NCBI RefSeq assembly: GCF_011766325.1
Contig: NZ_BLLG01000022.1
Coordinates: 1 to 64,000, forward strand
DNA from: Streptomyces pacificus
Lineage (GTDB): Bacteria; Actinomycetota; Actinomycetes; Streptomycetales; Streptomycetaceae
Direction: 5' to 3'
Length of the DNA stretch: 64,000 bases
This document shows positions 16,379-25,152 of this stretch, piece after piece (the stretch's first letter is position 1; each line of letters starts with the position of its first letter). The notes below the pieces were generated by a model. That model was not told where the DNA came from. It searched no databases and worked only from the letters and a program-made list of their open reading frames with translations. A program made the position numbers and the translations under genes.

Positions 16379-16652
16379 GGTCTTTCACATCCCTTCGCAC
16401 TTGCGTGAACGACTCGCAATAGCACGTGTTCTTCTGGCAGGCGTGACTGAAAGATGCCGTAAAGGACGTAAGCAGGTCCGTGTCGAATACGGGCCATCGT
16501 CATGGGGTATCGGCCGGACCCCGGTACTGGCTCGTGGTACCTGCGGTATCCGTCGAGTAACGCCTAGCTAGAAGGTGGCGCTCGTCCTCTGGTGGTGCCG
16601 GATTCACCCTACCGGCATCCACATTGCAGCCTACGTGTCACGGACCGAAGTA
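16379..16652 (-). other. Long untranslated leader of the phosphonate operon
   Basis: Between the predicted promoter and the first gene lie about 270 bases with no convincing full gene. On the minus strand a weak open frame of about 47 codons begins with MTMARIRHGPAYV near 16510 and overlaps the start of the first gene in another frame; it has no good ribosome site. I cannot tell whether the leader has a regulatory structure. Confidence 0.3.
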
Positions 16653-16681
16653 AAGCTAAGTAGTGAAATCTGACTGGTCAA
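16653..16681 (-). promoter_or_regulatory. Predicted promoter of the phosphonate operon
   Basis: On the minus strand TTGACC (plus 16676-16681) and TAGCTT (plus 16653-16658) are separated by 17 bases. This is a good match to the Streptomyces HrdB consensus TTGACN-17-TAGRRT. The surrounding 16600-16950 stretch is distinctly AT-richer than the coding DNA. No pathway regulator gene is present in the cluster. From 16682 to 16977 I see no gene. Confidence 0.45.
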
Positions 16682-16977
16682 TGGGATTGGCAAGGGGGGG
16701 AAGGGGGTCAGGCCATCATGTCTCATGGGCGCTTTCTACTTACTTTGTCCGGTATCGTCCCAGTGTTAACTGGAGATTCATTGACCGGCAAGCCGCGATG
16801 CGACGCGAGCTTCACGATGTATCGCCGTGAATGAGGTGTTTTGAGTGGGCGGGTAGTTGACGGCCGAATATTCACCATCGAGATCTTGTGGTCAGTTCCG
16901 CGTGGAGGCTGTGCACACTTACGACAGTTTTGTCGCTTTCGCCCCCTGGCGTAAACGGCGCCGTGCTCGGAGGCCAG

Positions 16978-18545
16978 TACTACAGCCTCAGATCTTCGTG
17001 ATGTGATCGGGCGTGGTCGGGTGGTGCTCGCCAGGGGCGGAGGCGGGCGGGCAGCGGGTCGCCGCGCCGGGTGTAGTGGCTGGCGGTGGCCCGGGTCTGG
17101 TGGAGGGTTCGCCAGTGGTGCTGCTGCAGGTGGTAGGCGGGCTCGTGGTGGGCGACGAGGGCGGTGGCGGCGAGCACGCCGGCGAGTGCCGGAACGGTCA
17201 AGCGGATCAGCGGTAGGCGGTCATCTCCTCCGTCCGTCTGCCTTTTCCCTGATCATCGCCCTGTTCGGGGGCGTTGCCGGAGGCTGTGTGGTCCCCGGGC
17301 GCGGGTGTCTGCCCGGGGTCGGGGTGCTGGGCGCGTTGGACGGTCAGGAAGGCCAGGGCGAGCATTGCGCAGGTGACGTGGCGGTGCCAGGAGTTCCAGC
17401 GGCGGACCTGGTACTGGCCCAGCCCGGTGGTCTGTTTCGCCTGCTCGTTGTTCTCCTCGATCTTCCAGCGCACTCCGGTCCGGCAGACCGCCTCCGGCGG
17501 GGCGGCGTCGCGGCGGTGGTGCACGAGGAAGTAGGCGTACTCGAAGTCCACGCGCCTGCCTGCGAGTTGCTTCTTGTCGGTGGAGCGGCGGATGAGCAGG
17601 TGGTGGGCGAAGCCGCCGGCGGGCTGCTGGCCGGGCAGGGTCACCTCGAACCAGGCCCAGTCGTAGTACCGCTGGCCCTTGGAGCCCTCACCCTGGCTGC
17701 TGCGCTCCCACCGGTCGCGGGCGATCGCGTAGTGCAGCAGGTCACCGGCCTTCTGGACGGCGGGCTGGTACGGCTTTCCGGGCGGGCCGGCCACCGGCAG
17801 CGTGACCGGGACCCCCAGCACGTAGGGCAGGGCATTCTCGTGCAGGAAGGCGCGCAGGGCGGGGTCCTTGCCGTAGTCGGCGTCGGCGGCCACCCAGGCA
17901 AAGGGCAGGCCGCCGTCGATGGCGCCGCGCAGCATCTCGACGCCCAGCTCGGGCTCGGTGGCGAAGGCGATCTCCTCGGGCACCCCCGCGTTCCGGCGGC
18001 GCGACGTGTCCTGGGCCCGGACGGCGGGCAGGTACAGGCGCCGGTCGTAGAAGGTGTGCCCGGCCCTGGCTGCGTAGGTAAGCATCACCATCACCTGGCA
18101 GTTGCGCACGTCCCCGGTCACCCCGCAGTGCTGGTGGGCCACCCCGACCGACTGCGTCCCCTTCTTGATCACCTGGGTGTCGTCCAGCACCAGCGTGGCT
18201 CCCGCATCCCCGAGATGGGCGGCGATGTAGCCCTGGACCTCGGCCAGCAGCGCGTCCGCGTCCCAGGACGCCTCACCGAGGAACTTCTGGATCCGGTGCG
18301 GGGTGGCGTGCCCGGCCCGCACCGCCATCGTCCAGCCGTTCTTGCGGCCCAGGTCCGACAGCAGGCCCTCGACCAGGTCGGCGAACACCTCCCGCGGCTC
18401 CGGCCGCGCGAACAAATGCCCCAACCCCGCGGTGAGCGAGGCCAGTTCCTCCGCCCACCCCTCCACGTGCTCCGGCGCCACATCGACCAGCATGACCAGA
18501 CAACGACATCACCGATCAGCAGTCACAAGACCTGAGGCTGTAGTA
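16978..18545 (-). mobile_element. Complete IS701-type insertion sequence with CCAG target duplication
   Basis: A 19-bp terminal inverted repeat is present at 16978-16996 and 18527-18545 with 18 of 19 matches; its outer end reads TACTACAGCCTCA. CCAG precedes the left end (16974-16977) and follows the right end (18546-18549), consistent with the 4-bp target duplication known for IS701-family elements. The 1568-bp element carries one transposase gene on the minus strand. Intact ends and duplication suggest recent insertion into the upstream region of the phosphonate operon. Confidence 0.85.
17207..18493 (-). CDS. IS701-family DDE transposase, likely extended by -1 frameshift
   Basis: The zero-frame product is 428 residues and contains the IS701-family landmarks: LVLDDTQVIKKG (first Asp), WVAADADYGKD (second Asp) and RWKIEENNEQAKQ (Glu). 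The zero frame stops at 17207. The -1 frame is open from there to a TAG at 16980, inside the terminal repeat, and encodes the expected family C-terminus (PLIRLTVPALAGV, then HHWRTLHQTRA, then SHYTRR). Upstream, in zero-frame phase, lies the heptamer G-GGA-AAA (plus 17243-17249), a canonical X-XXY-YYZ slip site. The full product would be about 507 residues. Either programmed frameshifting or a recent frameshift mutation would explain this. Confidence 0.8.
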   Translation of the reverse strand: MLVDVAPEHVEGWAEELASLTAGLGHLFARPEPREVFADLVEGLLSDLGRKNGWTMAVRAGHATPHRIQKFLGEASWDADALLAEVQGYIAAHLGDAGATLVLDDTQVIKKGTQSVGVAHQHCGVTGDVRNCQVMVMLTYAARAGHTFYDRRLYLPAVRAQDTSRRRNAGVPEEIAFATEPELGVEMLRGAIDGGLPFAWVAADADYGKDPALRAFLHENALPYVLGVPVTLPVAGPPGKPYQPAVQKAGDLLHYAIARDRWERSSQGEGSKGQRYYDWAWFEVTLPGQQPAGGFAHHLLIRRSTDKKQLAGRRVDFEYAYFLVHHRRDAAPPEAVCRTGVRWKIEENNEQAKQTTGLGQYQVRRWNSWHRHVTCAMLALAFLTVQRAQHPDPGQTPAPGDHTASGNAPEQGDDQGKGRRTEEMTAYR

Positions 18546-19085
18546 CCAGCACCTCTCTGAGCGGCGGAGCGACGACTGAGCTGGCGAAGGTGGGGGCGCC
18601 GTCGGGGCTTATCGCCTGGGGCGGGGATGCGAATTTGGACACCTCACAGGGGTGGCTGGATGGGTGGTCTGTGTTGAGCGGTGGGGCAGCCCGGGAGAGG
18701 CGGCCTATGCCCGGGGCGGGCCTGCGCCTGGGCTTGACCTCTGGCTGGAGCCGATCTGACGGGTGTTGGACGGTCCGGCGTGCCGAACGATGCGGCAGTC
18801 GGCTGGCTCGGGCGCTGCGGGGACTTGGGTGGGCCCGGAGTGGGCACCGGACGCCGACGCAGGCAGAGGTGGGGGCTCTGCTGGGGCGCGATCAGCCCGT
18901 CACGTGCCTTCCCGGTGTCGAGTGGCCCGAGGATGCGATCCCTCGGGCCACCCGACGCCTTCCCCGCGAGAGGCGCGAGCGGACCCGTCATCGGCTGCTG
19001 CTGCCGTTCGCCCCCACGCGCATCGTCCGGCTCAGGGCGACCGAGCCCGGGCTCTGGTACGGGAAGCTCTCGTGTGGGCAGGGCT
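18546..19085. other. Gene-free debris between IS elements
   Basis: Open frames exist on both strands, but none has family motifs, a ribosome site or codon bias that I trust. It probably consists of decayed flanks of earlier insertions. Confidence 0.4.
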
Positions 19086-19391
19086 TCAACTGCATGACTC
19101 GTACGGCGCCGTTCCCGATCTGGCTGATGGGAGCCTGCGGATCACGCCGAGTCCGCCGCCGGCCGCGATCACGGCTCCGGGGTCTCCGGGGTCGTCGAAG
19201 TCACCGTTCGCCGGGACGCGGGCGGCGACGTTGCCGACGGCAGCGGCTCGTTCCCGCAGGCGCTCGATCTCCAGGTGCTGGGCGGCAATCTGAGAGAGGT
19301 CACGTCGCCTGAAGTCTTTGAGCACCCCCAACTCGGCATCACGTTGATCCAGCGGGGACTTGAGAGCGGTGTTTGCCTCCTTGAGCCCTTC
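19086..19391 (-). pseudogene. Fragment of a DUF6262-like coiled-coil protein
   Basis: The minus strand encodes EGLKEANTALKSPLDQRDAE followed by KDFRRRDLSQIAAQHLEIERLR, a coiled-coil pattern I associate with small proteins encoded beside integrase or transposase genes in Streptomyces (DUF6262-like). The 5' part is missing where the ISKra4 region begins, and the 3' end runs on past the usual terminus to 19086. It is therefore a truncated remnant of a larger mobile element. Confidence 0.4.
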
Positions 19392-19446
19392 TATATGCGA
19401 AGCCCGTGGATCAGGGATGGGTGCGGCTCGGTTTGAAGGACGGTGA

Positions 19447-20983
19447 TCACGCCGCGAGAGTGAGGCCGTCGCGGTAGCGGATCGCGTGAACCCGCAGGTG
19501 CTCGCGCTGCGTGTGATACTCCCAGTACTCCTCGAAGTCGCCGTTGCTGATCACCGCGCGGAGCTTGAGGACGGCCTCGGCCCCGGCCAGGCCCCAGCGG
19601 GCGCCGGTGATGTCCATCCGGTCCTTGATCAGGTGCCGGCACGCCCCCTCGATCACGCCTGTCGCGATCGGCCAGCCCTCGGCGAGAGCGATGTCGCAGC
19701 CGAGGTAGGGCAGTTTCGCGCGCAGGTAGCCGACCGCCTTGTCCACTCCGGAACGGCGCTGGTCGTCCAGTTCCTCCGCATCCGCCTGTGCTTCGAGCGC
19801 GTCGGTGACCTGAGCGGCCTCGCCGCCCAGCACGCGGAGCGCAGTCTGGCCAACCCATGCCTCCGCAGCCGGGTCGGTCCTGGCGAAGAAGCACCAGGCC
19901 GCGCCCCAGAGGTACTCGATCACATGGACGAAGTCGATGAGGATGCGCACCTCCGTGCCCCGGACGTCGCACTGATCATGGATCAGGTCCAGCTGGTGGC
20001 GGGCGCCGTCGACCAGCATCACCCACTCCCGCTCCCGGTCAGGACCGCGGCGCTCGGCCTCGTCGAACACCGTGCCGATGACCTGCTCGGCGTCGCGCTC
20101 GACAGAGGCGGTCAGCCACTTCGCCCGCGCCCTGGAGCGTTCGGGGCGATCCGTGCGATCGGTGTTGTCGCCACCTCTGATCACATCGCCGGGTTCACGC
20201 GGCATCGGCGCGAGGTCGTAGACCGCGCCGACGGTCGCCATCCGTTTGCGCCCGTTCTTCTCCCCGCCGGCCAGGCGGGTGGCGAACGGCCCGCCCCCGG
20301 ATGCGGCCTTCTTCGCGGCGGCCCGCCTGGTCTCCTCGCGCAGCGCCTCCGGGCGCATGACAATCCCCTTGCTGTCCGCCGAGAGCACCAGCAGCATCTC
20401 CTCGGAGCCGGAGCCGGAGCCGGAGCTGCGTGCGTATGCGTAGAAGTCGTCCACGTCCGCCGCGGCGCGCTGGACCAGCTGCTCGACCTGCCGCTTGCCC
20501 ATGTGCGTACCGGTGGTCCGCTCGATCGCGGCGACCGCCGCCTCGAACGAGCCGCGCACCGCCTCGACGGCGGCGAGCTTCTTCAGAACGTGGGAGTGCA
20601 GTGCGGCGGGCAGGTCCAGATCGGTCCAGATCCGCGTCGGTGGGGTATGGGTTGGCCGCTCCCCTGGCGCGGTAGGCGATCCGTTCCACCTCCACGGTGC
20701 CGAACTGCGTGGACAGCAGCCGCTTGTGGCCCGCCTCGGCGGCGCGCCGCACCACCTGGTCGGATCCGGCGACCTGCGGCAGGCGCTCCTCGCGCTGCGC
20801 GCGCTGCTCCGGCCACTCCTGCAGCATCGGGCGGTGCGCCTCGCGGCCGCGCGTGGTGATGAACTCCTCCACCTCGGCGTGAGAGGCGTCCTCGCGGTCG
20901 GACAGGCCGGCGAGCAGCTGCTCGAAGGCGGCGCGGGCGGCGGGAAACGCCCCGGCGGGCACGGCGGGGCCATAGGCTGGCAT
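19447..20983 (-). pseudogene. ISKra4-type transposase broken by a 10-bp tandem duplication
   Basis: The C-terminal part (from about 20610 down) encodes an ISKra4-family transposase with VLSADSKGIVMRPE, MLVDGARHQLDLI and ATGVIEGACRHLIKDR, the likely D-D-E catalytic set. The N-terminal part, from ATG 20983 (MPAYGPAVPAGAF), is in another frame. The two frames meet at TDADLD/LPAALH, exactly where GGTCCAGATC is repeated twice on the plus strand (20613-20622 and 20623-20632). Removing one copy would restore one frame of about 509 codons. The gene is therefore a recent pseudogene caused by tandem duplication. Confidence 0.75.
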
Positions 20984-20984
20984 C

Positions 20985-21042
20985 GGGCTCTTCCCTATCG
21001 TCGGTGCGGGCTTGTCACCAGGCACGACGCGGGGAAGAGCCC
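20985..21042. repeat. 11-bp inverted repeat beside the ISKra4 transposase start
   Basis: GGGCTCTTCCC at 20985-20995 is repeated inverted at 21032-21042, with a 36-base loop. It sits between the transposase start and the end of the accessory gene. It may be a terminator for the accessory gene or part of the element's control region. Confidence 0.4.
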
Positions 21043-21048
21043 GCCTTG

Positions 21049-21540
21049 TCAGGGTCGATCGGGTGCGCGAACGCCGTCGGCCAGCGTGAACAGGCCCCTG
21101 GACGGCTCGGCCGGCCACCCGCGGCGCACCATGCGCTTCAGCCGCATCCGCAGCGTCTCGACGTGCCGGTGATCGGCCGCCTCCTCCAGCCGCTCACAGA
21201 TCTCCTTCGCCCGCAGCGGCGTATCCGCGCTGGCCAGCAGGGCCAGAACAGGCCAGTCGCCCTCCGCGGGCATCTCGCCGGTCGTGATACGCACGACCGG
21301 CGGCAGGGAGCCGGACAGATCGTCCGAATCCGCATCCTGTGCGGGCACCCGTTCGAACTCCCCTTCGTCCGCGTCGCGTTCGGCGAGCACACGGGCGAGG
21401 GCCACCTGGGTGACCATCAGATCGGACAGCGACTCCTCGGCGGCAGCGATCTGCTCGTTCAGCTCGGATCGCAGCTCTTCCACCCGCTGCCGGGCCGCCT
21501 CCTCGTGCTGCTTCAGCAGCGCCAGCAGATCCTGCTCCAC
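21049..21540 (-). CDS. Coiled-coil winged-helix protein, probable transposon accessory
   Basis: This 163-residue protein starts with a coiled coil (EQDLLALLKQHEEAARQRVEELR and on to about residue 65). It has an acidic middle and ends in a helical segment resembling a winged helix (PLRAKEICERLEE, then LRMRLKRMVRRGW). The GTG start at 21540 has GGGAGG upstream; an in-frame upstream ATG at 21597 is possible. It lies just before the ISKra4-type transposase on the same strand, so it is probably carried by the same element as a DNA-binding helper. I do not know a named family for it. Confidence 0.55.
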   Translation of the reverse strand: MEQDLLALLKQHEEAARQRVEELRSELNEQIAAAEESLSDLMVTQVALARVLAERDADEGEFERVPAQDADSDDLSGSLPPVVRITTGEMPAEGDWPVLALLASADTPLRAKEICERLEEAADHRHVETLRMRLKRMVRRGWPAEPSRGLFTLADGVRAPDRP

Positions 21541-21605
21541 GCGCCCCTCCCGGCGATGCCGCCGACACAACCACGCCGGGCCCAACCTCCGCACCACCCA
21601 GCGAC

Positions 21606-22658
21606 TTACCGGACCACCGGGACGCCAAACTCCTCACGATCACCGTCCCTCAAACCGAGCCGCACCCGTTCGGGTTCGGGGTGATGCTCCCAGACCGTCT
21701 GCCGATTGAGCTTGACGTGCAGCCGCTCAAAGCATCGGACCCGCACATGGCCGTAGGTGTCGAGTTCGTGTGTCCTCTCGTGCAGGGGACGTCCCCAGGT
21801 GTCCGGGGTGTGGAACTCGAATCTGCTGCCGTGGCGTCGGGGCCGGCCGCCCTTGGGGCCCACGCCGCCTTGCGCGGGTGGGTCGCGGTAGAGAACGCGG
21901 TCGCCGCGCATGCGGACACACACCTCAACGGGCAGATCGGCGAGTTGGTGGGCGAGGTAGGGGCCGTCGTATCCGCGGTCGGCGACGATCCGGATCGGCT
22001 CGTCGCCCTCGCGCCAGCGTCCCAGGGCCACGATCTTCGTGACGACCTCGCGCAGCTGGTGGGCGGTACGTTGCTGGACGTGGTCGCCGGGGCGCAGGCG
22101 GTAGGCGTCGAGCGGGGCGGTCCAGGAGGTGGGTCCGCCGGTCAGGGCGGCGACGATCGAGTAGGCCCAGCCGGGGATCATTTCGTGGGTGCCCTCGGCG
22201 CGTCCGTAGGTGTGACAGAAGGTGCGTTGGTCGCTGGTGTTCGCGTCGGGGCGCGGCCACAGGGTCACGTCGACGGCCAGGACGATGCCGCCGCCGGGAC
22301 CACGCGGGAGGTCACGCAGGGCGAAGGACCAGTTCAGGCGGTCGAGGTCGATCTTCCCATCGTTGACGGTACGCTGCACGGATCCGTGGGAGCGGGAATG
22401 CTCGGGCACGAGGCTGAGCCCGGCGAGGTCGCGCACCGGGCCGTCGGCGCACAGCACGGCATCGACCGCCTCGAAGAGCTCGTCGCCCCAGCGGGTGAGG
22501 CAGGCACGGAAGTCGACACGGAACTCCTTGAGTTCACGCAAGGCCGCGTCGCGGGCGTCACGATCGGGCAGACTGGGAACGGCGGTCGCGCCGGTCTTCG
22601 TTGGTCTCACAACCCGAGGATCACGGCGCGGCCGTCGCCGTGTCCGGCGTTTCCTCAT
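21606..22658 (-). pseudogene. 3'-truncated DDE transposase
   Basis: The frame encodes about 350 residues of a large actinomycete DDE transposase: AVLCADGPVRDLAGLSL near the start, AVDVTLWPRPDANTS (first Asp region) and IRIVADRGYDGPYL (second Asp region). Full relatives run to roughly 450-480 residues with a further C-terminal domain carrying the Glu. Here the frame ends at 21606 soon after TVWEHHPEPERVRLGLRD, where it abuts the next element. The 3' end was probably lost on insertion of the ISKra4-type element. The true start may be GTG 22610. Confidence 0.65.
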
Positions 22659-22709
22659 GTGGGGTACTCGAACGACCCCCTGAGTGAGGCCACAGGTTTC
22701 ATCTCAAGC

Positions 22710-23009
22710 TTAGAGCAGTGCGCGGAAGGGGTTGGAGTCGGCGAGCGGTTCCGAGCGCTTCGGTTCGGGCGCAGGCTCCGGGACCTGCTTCGGCTCCGGG
22801 CGGTAGGCGTCCATCGAAACCACCTTGGCTCCATTCCCGTCCGTTTCTGCCCGCTGGCCGGCCGCAGCCACCTGCGGTTTCATGCACTCTGCGTCACGGT
22901 CACCGTCGTGGGCGAGCGAGAACACAACGGCCGGACGGCCGACCCCCTGCCGCTCTTCGGTCACGACGATTCCGGGCAGTGCCTTGACCTCCGCTGCGGT
23001 CGCTCCCAT
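22710..23009 (-). CDS. Hypothetical protein, possible remnant of an integrative-element replication gene
   Basis: The 99-residue frame from ATG 23009 reads MGATAAEVKALPGIVV near its start, then a Pro/Glu-rich tail ending SNPFRALL. The upstream codons stay open into the palindrome at 23023-23090, so this may be the 3' end of a longer gene cut by that structure. The compact N-terminal part looks like the end of a helix-turn-helix domain. Its place beside an integrase stub and tRNA suggests an origin in an AICE-type integrative element. I do not recognise a family. Confidence 0.35.
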   Translation of the reverse strand: MGATAAEVKALPGIVVTEERQGVGRPAVVFSLAHDGDRDAECMKPQVAAAGQRAETDGNGAKVVSMDAYRPEPKQVPEPAPEPKRSEPLADSNPFRALL

Positions 23010-23022
23010 ATACGGGAGAACC

Positions 23023-23090
23023 CCCTCCCGGTCAGTCTGTGGTGAGACACCCGGTATGCCGGGTGTCTCACCACAGACTGACCGGGAGGG
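23023..23090. repeat. 68-bp perfect palindrome (32-bp arms, 4-base loop)
   Basis: Bases 23023-23054 are exactly reverse-complementary to 23059-23090, with TATG as the loop. The right arm runs directly into the integrase remnant and the left arm into the start of the minus-strand hypothetical gene. A perfect 32-bp stem is far more than a terminator needs. It may be a rearrangement junction, a replication hairpin, or an assembly fold-back artefact. Confidence 0.9.
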
Positions 23091-23298
23091 CCCGGAGGAC
23101 TTCCGGATTCACGACTGGAGGCACAGCAAGGTCACGAACGACCTGGAGGCAGGAGAGAACCCCGTAGAGGTCTCTGCCAACGTCCGGCACCACTCGCCGG
23201 GCTACACCATGGCCAGGTACGGCCACTCTCGTAAGGACGGAGCGCGCCGACTGGCCGCCTCCGGTGCTGGCCGACTCGGCCTGTCATCCCCGGTCTGA
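23089..23298 (+). pseudogene. C-terminal remnant of a tyrosine-recombinase integrase
   Basis: About 70 residues resemble the end of a phage/AICE integrase: FRIHDWRHSKVTN contains the box II HxxR motif, and VRHHSPGYTMARYGHSRKD contains the following His and the catalytic Tyr region. Everything upstream is missing and is replaced by the palindrome. It ends 88 bp from the tRNA-Leu gene, the normal place for an integrase next to its attachment site. It is therefore the relic of an integrative element that used this tRNA. Confidence 0.7.
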
Positions 23299-23356
23299 CC
23301 TGGGGAATCTCCAGGCTGTTGGTCACGTGGTTGGTCACGCCACAGCCCTGGAAAGC

Positions 23357-23380
23357 AGAAAACCCCACGTGAAGTGGGGT
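23357..23380 (-). terminator. Rho-independent terminator after tRNA-Leu
   Basis: On the minus strand ACCCCAC-TTCAC-GTGGGGT forms a 7-bp stem followed by TTTTCTG. It starts seven bases after the CCA end of the tRNA. Confidence 0.75.
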
Positions 23381-23386
23381 CTCAGC

Positions 23387-23474
23387 TGGTGTCCGAGGGG
23401 GGACTTGAACCCCCACGCCCGATAAAGGGCACTAGCACCTCAAGCTAGCGCGTCTGCCATTCCGCCACCCGGAC
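23387..23474 (-). tRNA. tRNA-Leu, anticodon GAG
   Basis: The minus strand folds as a class II tRNA with a long variable arm. The acceptor GTCCGGG pairs with CTCGGAC (one G-U). The anticodon stem is CTAGC/GCTAG around the loop TTGAGGT, giving anticodon GAG, and the T-arm contains GGTTCAAGTCC. CCA is encoded at 23387-23389. Its 3' end points toward the integrase remnant and the phosphonate cluster, so it is the likely attachment site of the island. Confidence 0.95.
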
Positions 23475-23685
23475 CAGGTGCTGTGTCGGCCCCGGCGTGT
23501 TCCCCGCGGCGACATGGACCACTCTACCAGGGGATCGAAGGTCCCCAGAACCACGTTTCCCATGGTCAGTGCGGTCCCCGGCGGGGGCGGACCCCCCGCG
23601 GGCGACTCGCACGGCCCGCCCAGACCTGGAACACGGAAAGTGACCGTATGAGTGCTGAGGGTCGCCGGTCGGCTAGCCTCGCGGC

Positions 23686-24993
23686 GTGCGCCGTGAACTT
23701 CGCCATCGCAGGCCGCGCGCGCTCTCGCCGCTGCGGGAGCATCTGCGCGACACCTTCTGGTTCGCGCCCACCGCGTCCCTGGTGCTCGTCTGCCTGCTCT
23801 GGCTCGCCGCCGACAGCGTCGACACCGCGATCGTGGAGACAATGCGGCAGAACGGGGACGTCCAGGGCGTCACCGACCTCATGGGCATCGCCGAGGACAC
23901 CCGCACCATCATCACCACTGTCAGCGCGGCGATGATGACCTTCATCGGTGTCGTCTTCAGCATCTCGCTGGTCGCCGTGCAGATGGCCGCGGGGAACCTC
24001 ACCCCCCGTATCGTCCGGATCTTCATCCGGAGCAGGATCAGCAAGCTCACCTTCTCGGTGTTCCTGGCGACGTTCCTGCTGTCACTGCTGGTCCTCACCT
24101 CGTACGACAGTGAGGCGGACCCGCGCGAGGTGATGACCGTACCGCTCGTGCAGAGCGCGCTGACCGTTGCCATGGTCGGGCTCAGCCTGGTGCTGTTCAT
24201 CGCCTACGTCACGCAGACCCTGCAGCTGATGAAGATCGGGCCGGTCGTCGAGCGGATCAACAAGGAGTCCCTCGGGGGTCTGGCGAGGATGCCGGACCAG
24301 GCGCCCGACGCGGTGCCGCTCGCCCCCGAGATCGCCCGCATCAGCCACCAGGGAGACGCCGGAGTCCTCCGGGACGTGTATATCCCGCGGCTGGTGCGCG
24401 TCGCGCGGCGGAACGGTGTGGTGCTGCGGCTCATCCCCCGGATCGGGGATCATGTGGTGCCCGGGACACCCGTGCTCGCGGTGCACGGATCGCGCGTGCC
24501 CGCACGGTCGGCGCTGCGGTACAGCGTGTCGATCGGGATCGAGCGCACCTTCCACCAGGACCTGGGGTTCGGGCTGCGGCAGCTGTCCGACATCGCGCTG
24601 CGTGCGCTCTCCCCCGCCGTCAACGACCCGACCACCGCCGTGCAGTGCCTCGACCGGATCGTCGAGTTCCTCGCCGCGGTCGCCGCACGCCCTCTGGGCG
24701 CGGTGCACCACCGGGACCGCAAGGGCGTGGTTCGACTGGTGCAGGACGTCCCCGGCTGGACCGACCTGGTCGACCTCGGCCTCACCGAGATCCGCAGGTG
24801 CGCCCCGGCGAGCCCGCAGGTGTCCCGGCGCATGCTGGCGGGCATCGACGACCTGCTGCGGCTGGTGCCGGACGAGCGGCGCACACCACTGGTACGGCAC
24901 CGGGAGCTGCTGGTGCAGGCCGTGGAGCGGGCACTGCCCGAGGCGGCCGAGCGCGCGTTCGCGCTGCGGCCCGACCGCCAGGGCATCGGCTGA
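23686..24993 (+). CDS. DUF2254 membrane protein
   Basis: This 435-residue protein starts with GTG and has four hydrophobic helices within its first 185 residues. A soluble part follows, with FGLRQLSDIALRALSPAVNDPTTA, the hallmark stretch of DUF2254. The function of the family is not established. It is the first chromosomal gene after the tRNA and has no operon partner. The upstream 23475-23685 holds no other gene. Confidence 0.8.
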   Translation: MRRELRHRRPRALSPLREHLRDTFWFAPTASLVLVCLLWLAADSVDTAIVETMRQNGDVQGVTDLMGIAEDTRTIITTVSAAMMTFIGVVFSISLVAVQMAAGNLTPRIVRIFIRSRISKLTFSVFLATFLLSLLVLTSYDSEADPREVMTVPLVQSALTVAMVGLSLVLFIAYVTQTLQLMKIGPVVERINKESLGGLARMPDQAPDAVPLAPEIARISHQGDAGVLRDVYIPRLVRVARRNGVVLRLIPRIGDHVVPGTPVLAVHGSRVPARSALRYSVSIGIERTFHQDLGFGLRQLSDIALRALSPAVNDPTTAVQCLDRIVEFLAAVAARPLGAVHHRDRKGVVRLVQDVPGWTDLVDLGLTEIRRCAPASPQVSRRMLAGIDDLLRLVPDERRTPLVRHRELLVQAVERALPEAAERAFALRPDRQGIG

Positions 24994-25152
24994 CCGGCGC
25001 GGCTCCCGCCCCGGACAGCCGGTTGTCATCGACCGCGACCCTGGAGCTGGGCCCGTCCGCCTGGCCGTTGAGCCGGGCACGGGAGTGGGGGCCGCCACCG
25101 TGCAACAGCCCGAGCGGTCGCGTCTGACGGACGCTGGCGGGTGGTGCTGCCG

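Noticed and set aside
18590..19312. Plus-strand frame of 240 codons between the IS elements
   Set aside because: It has no motif or ribosome site, and the minus strand over part of it shows a recognisable coiled-coil remnant.
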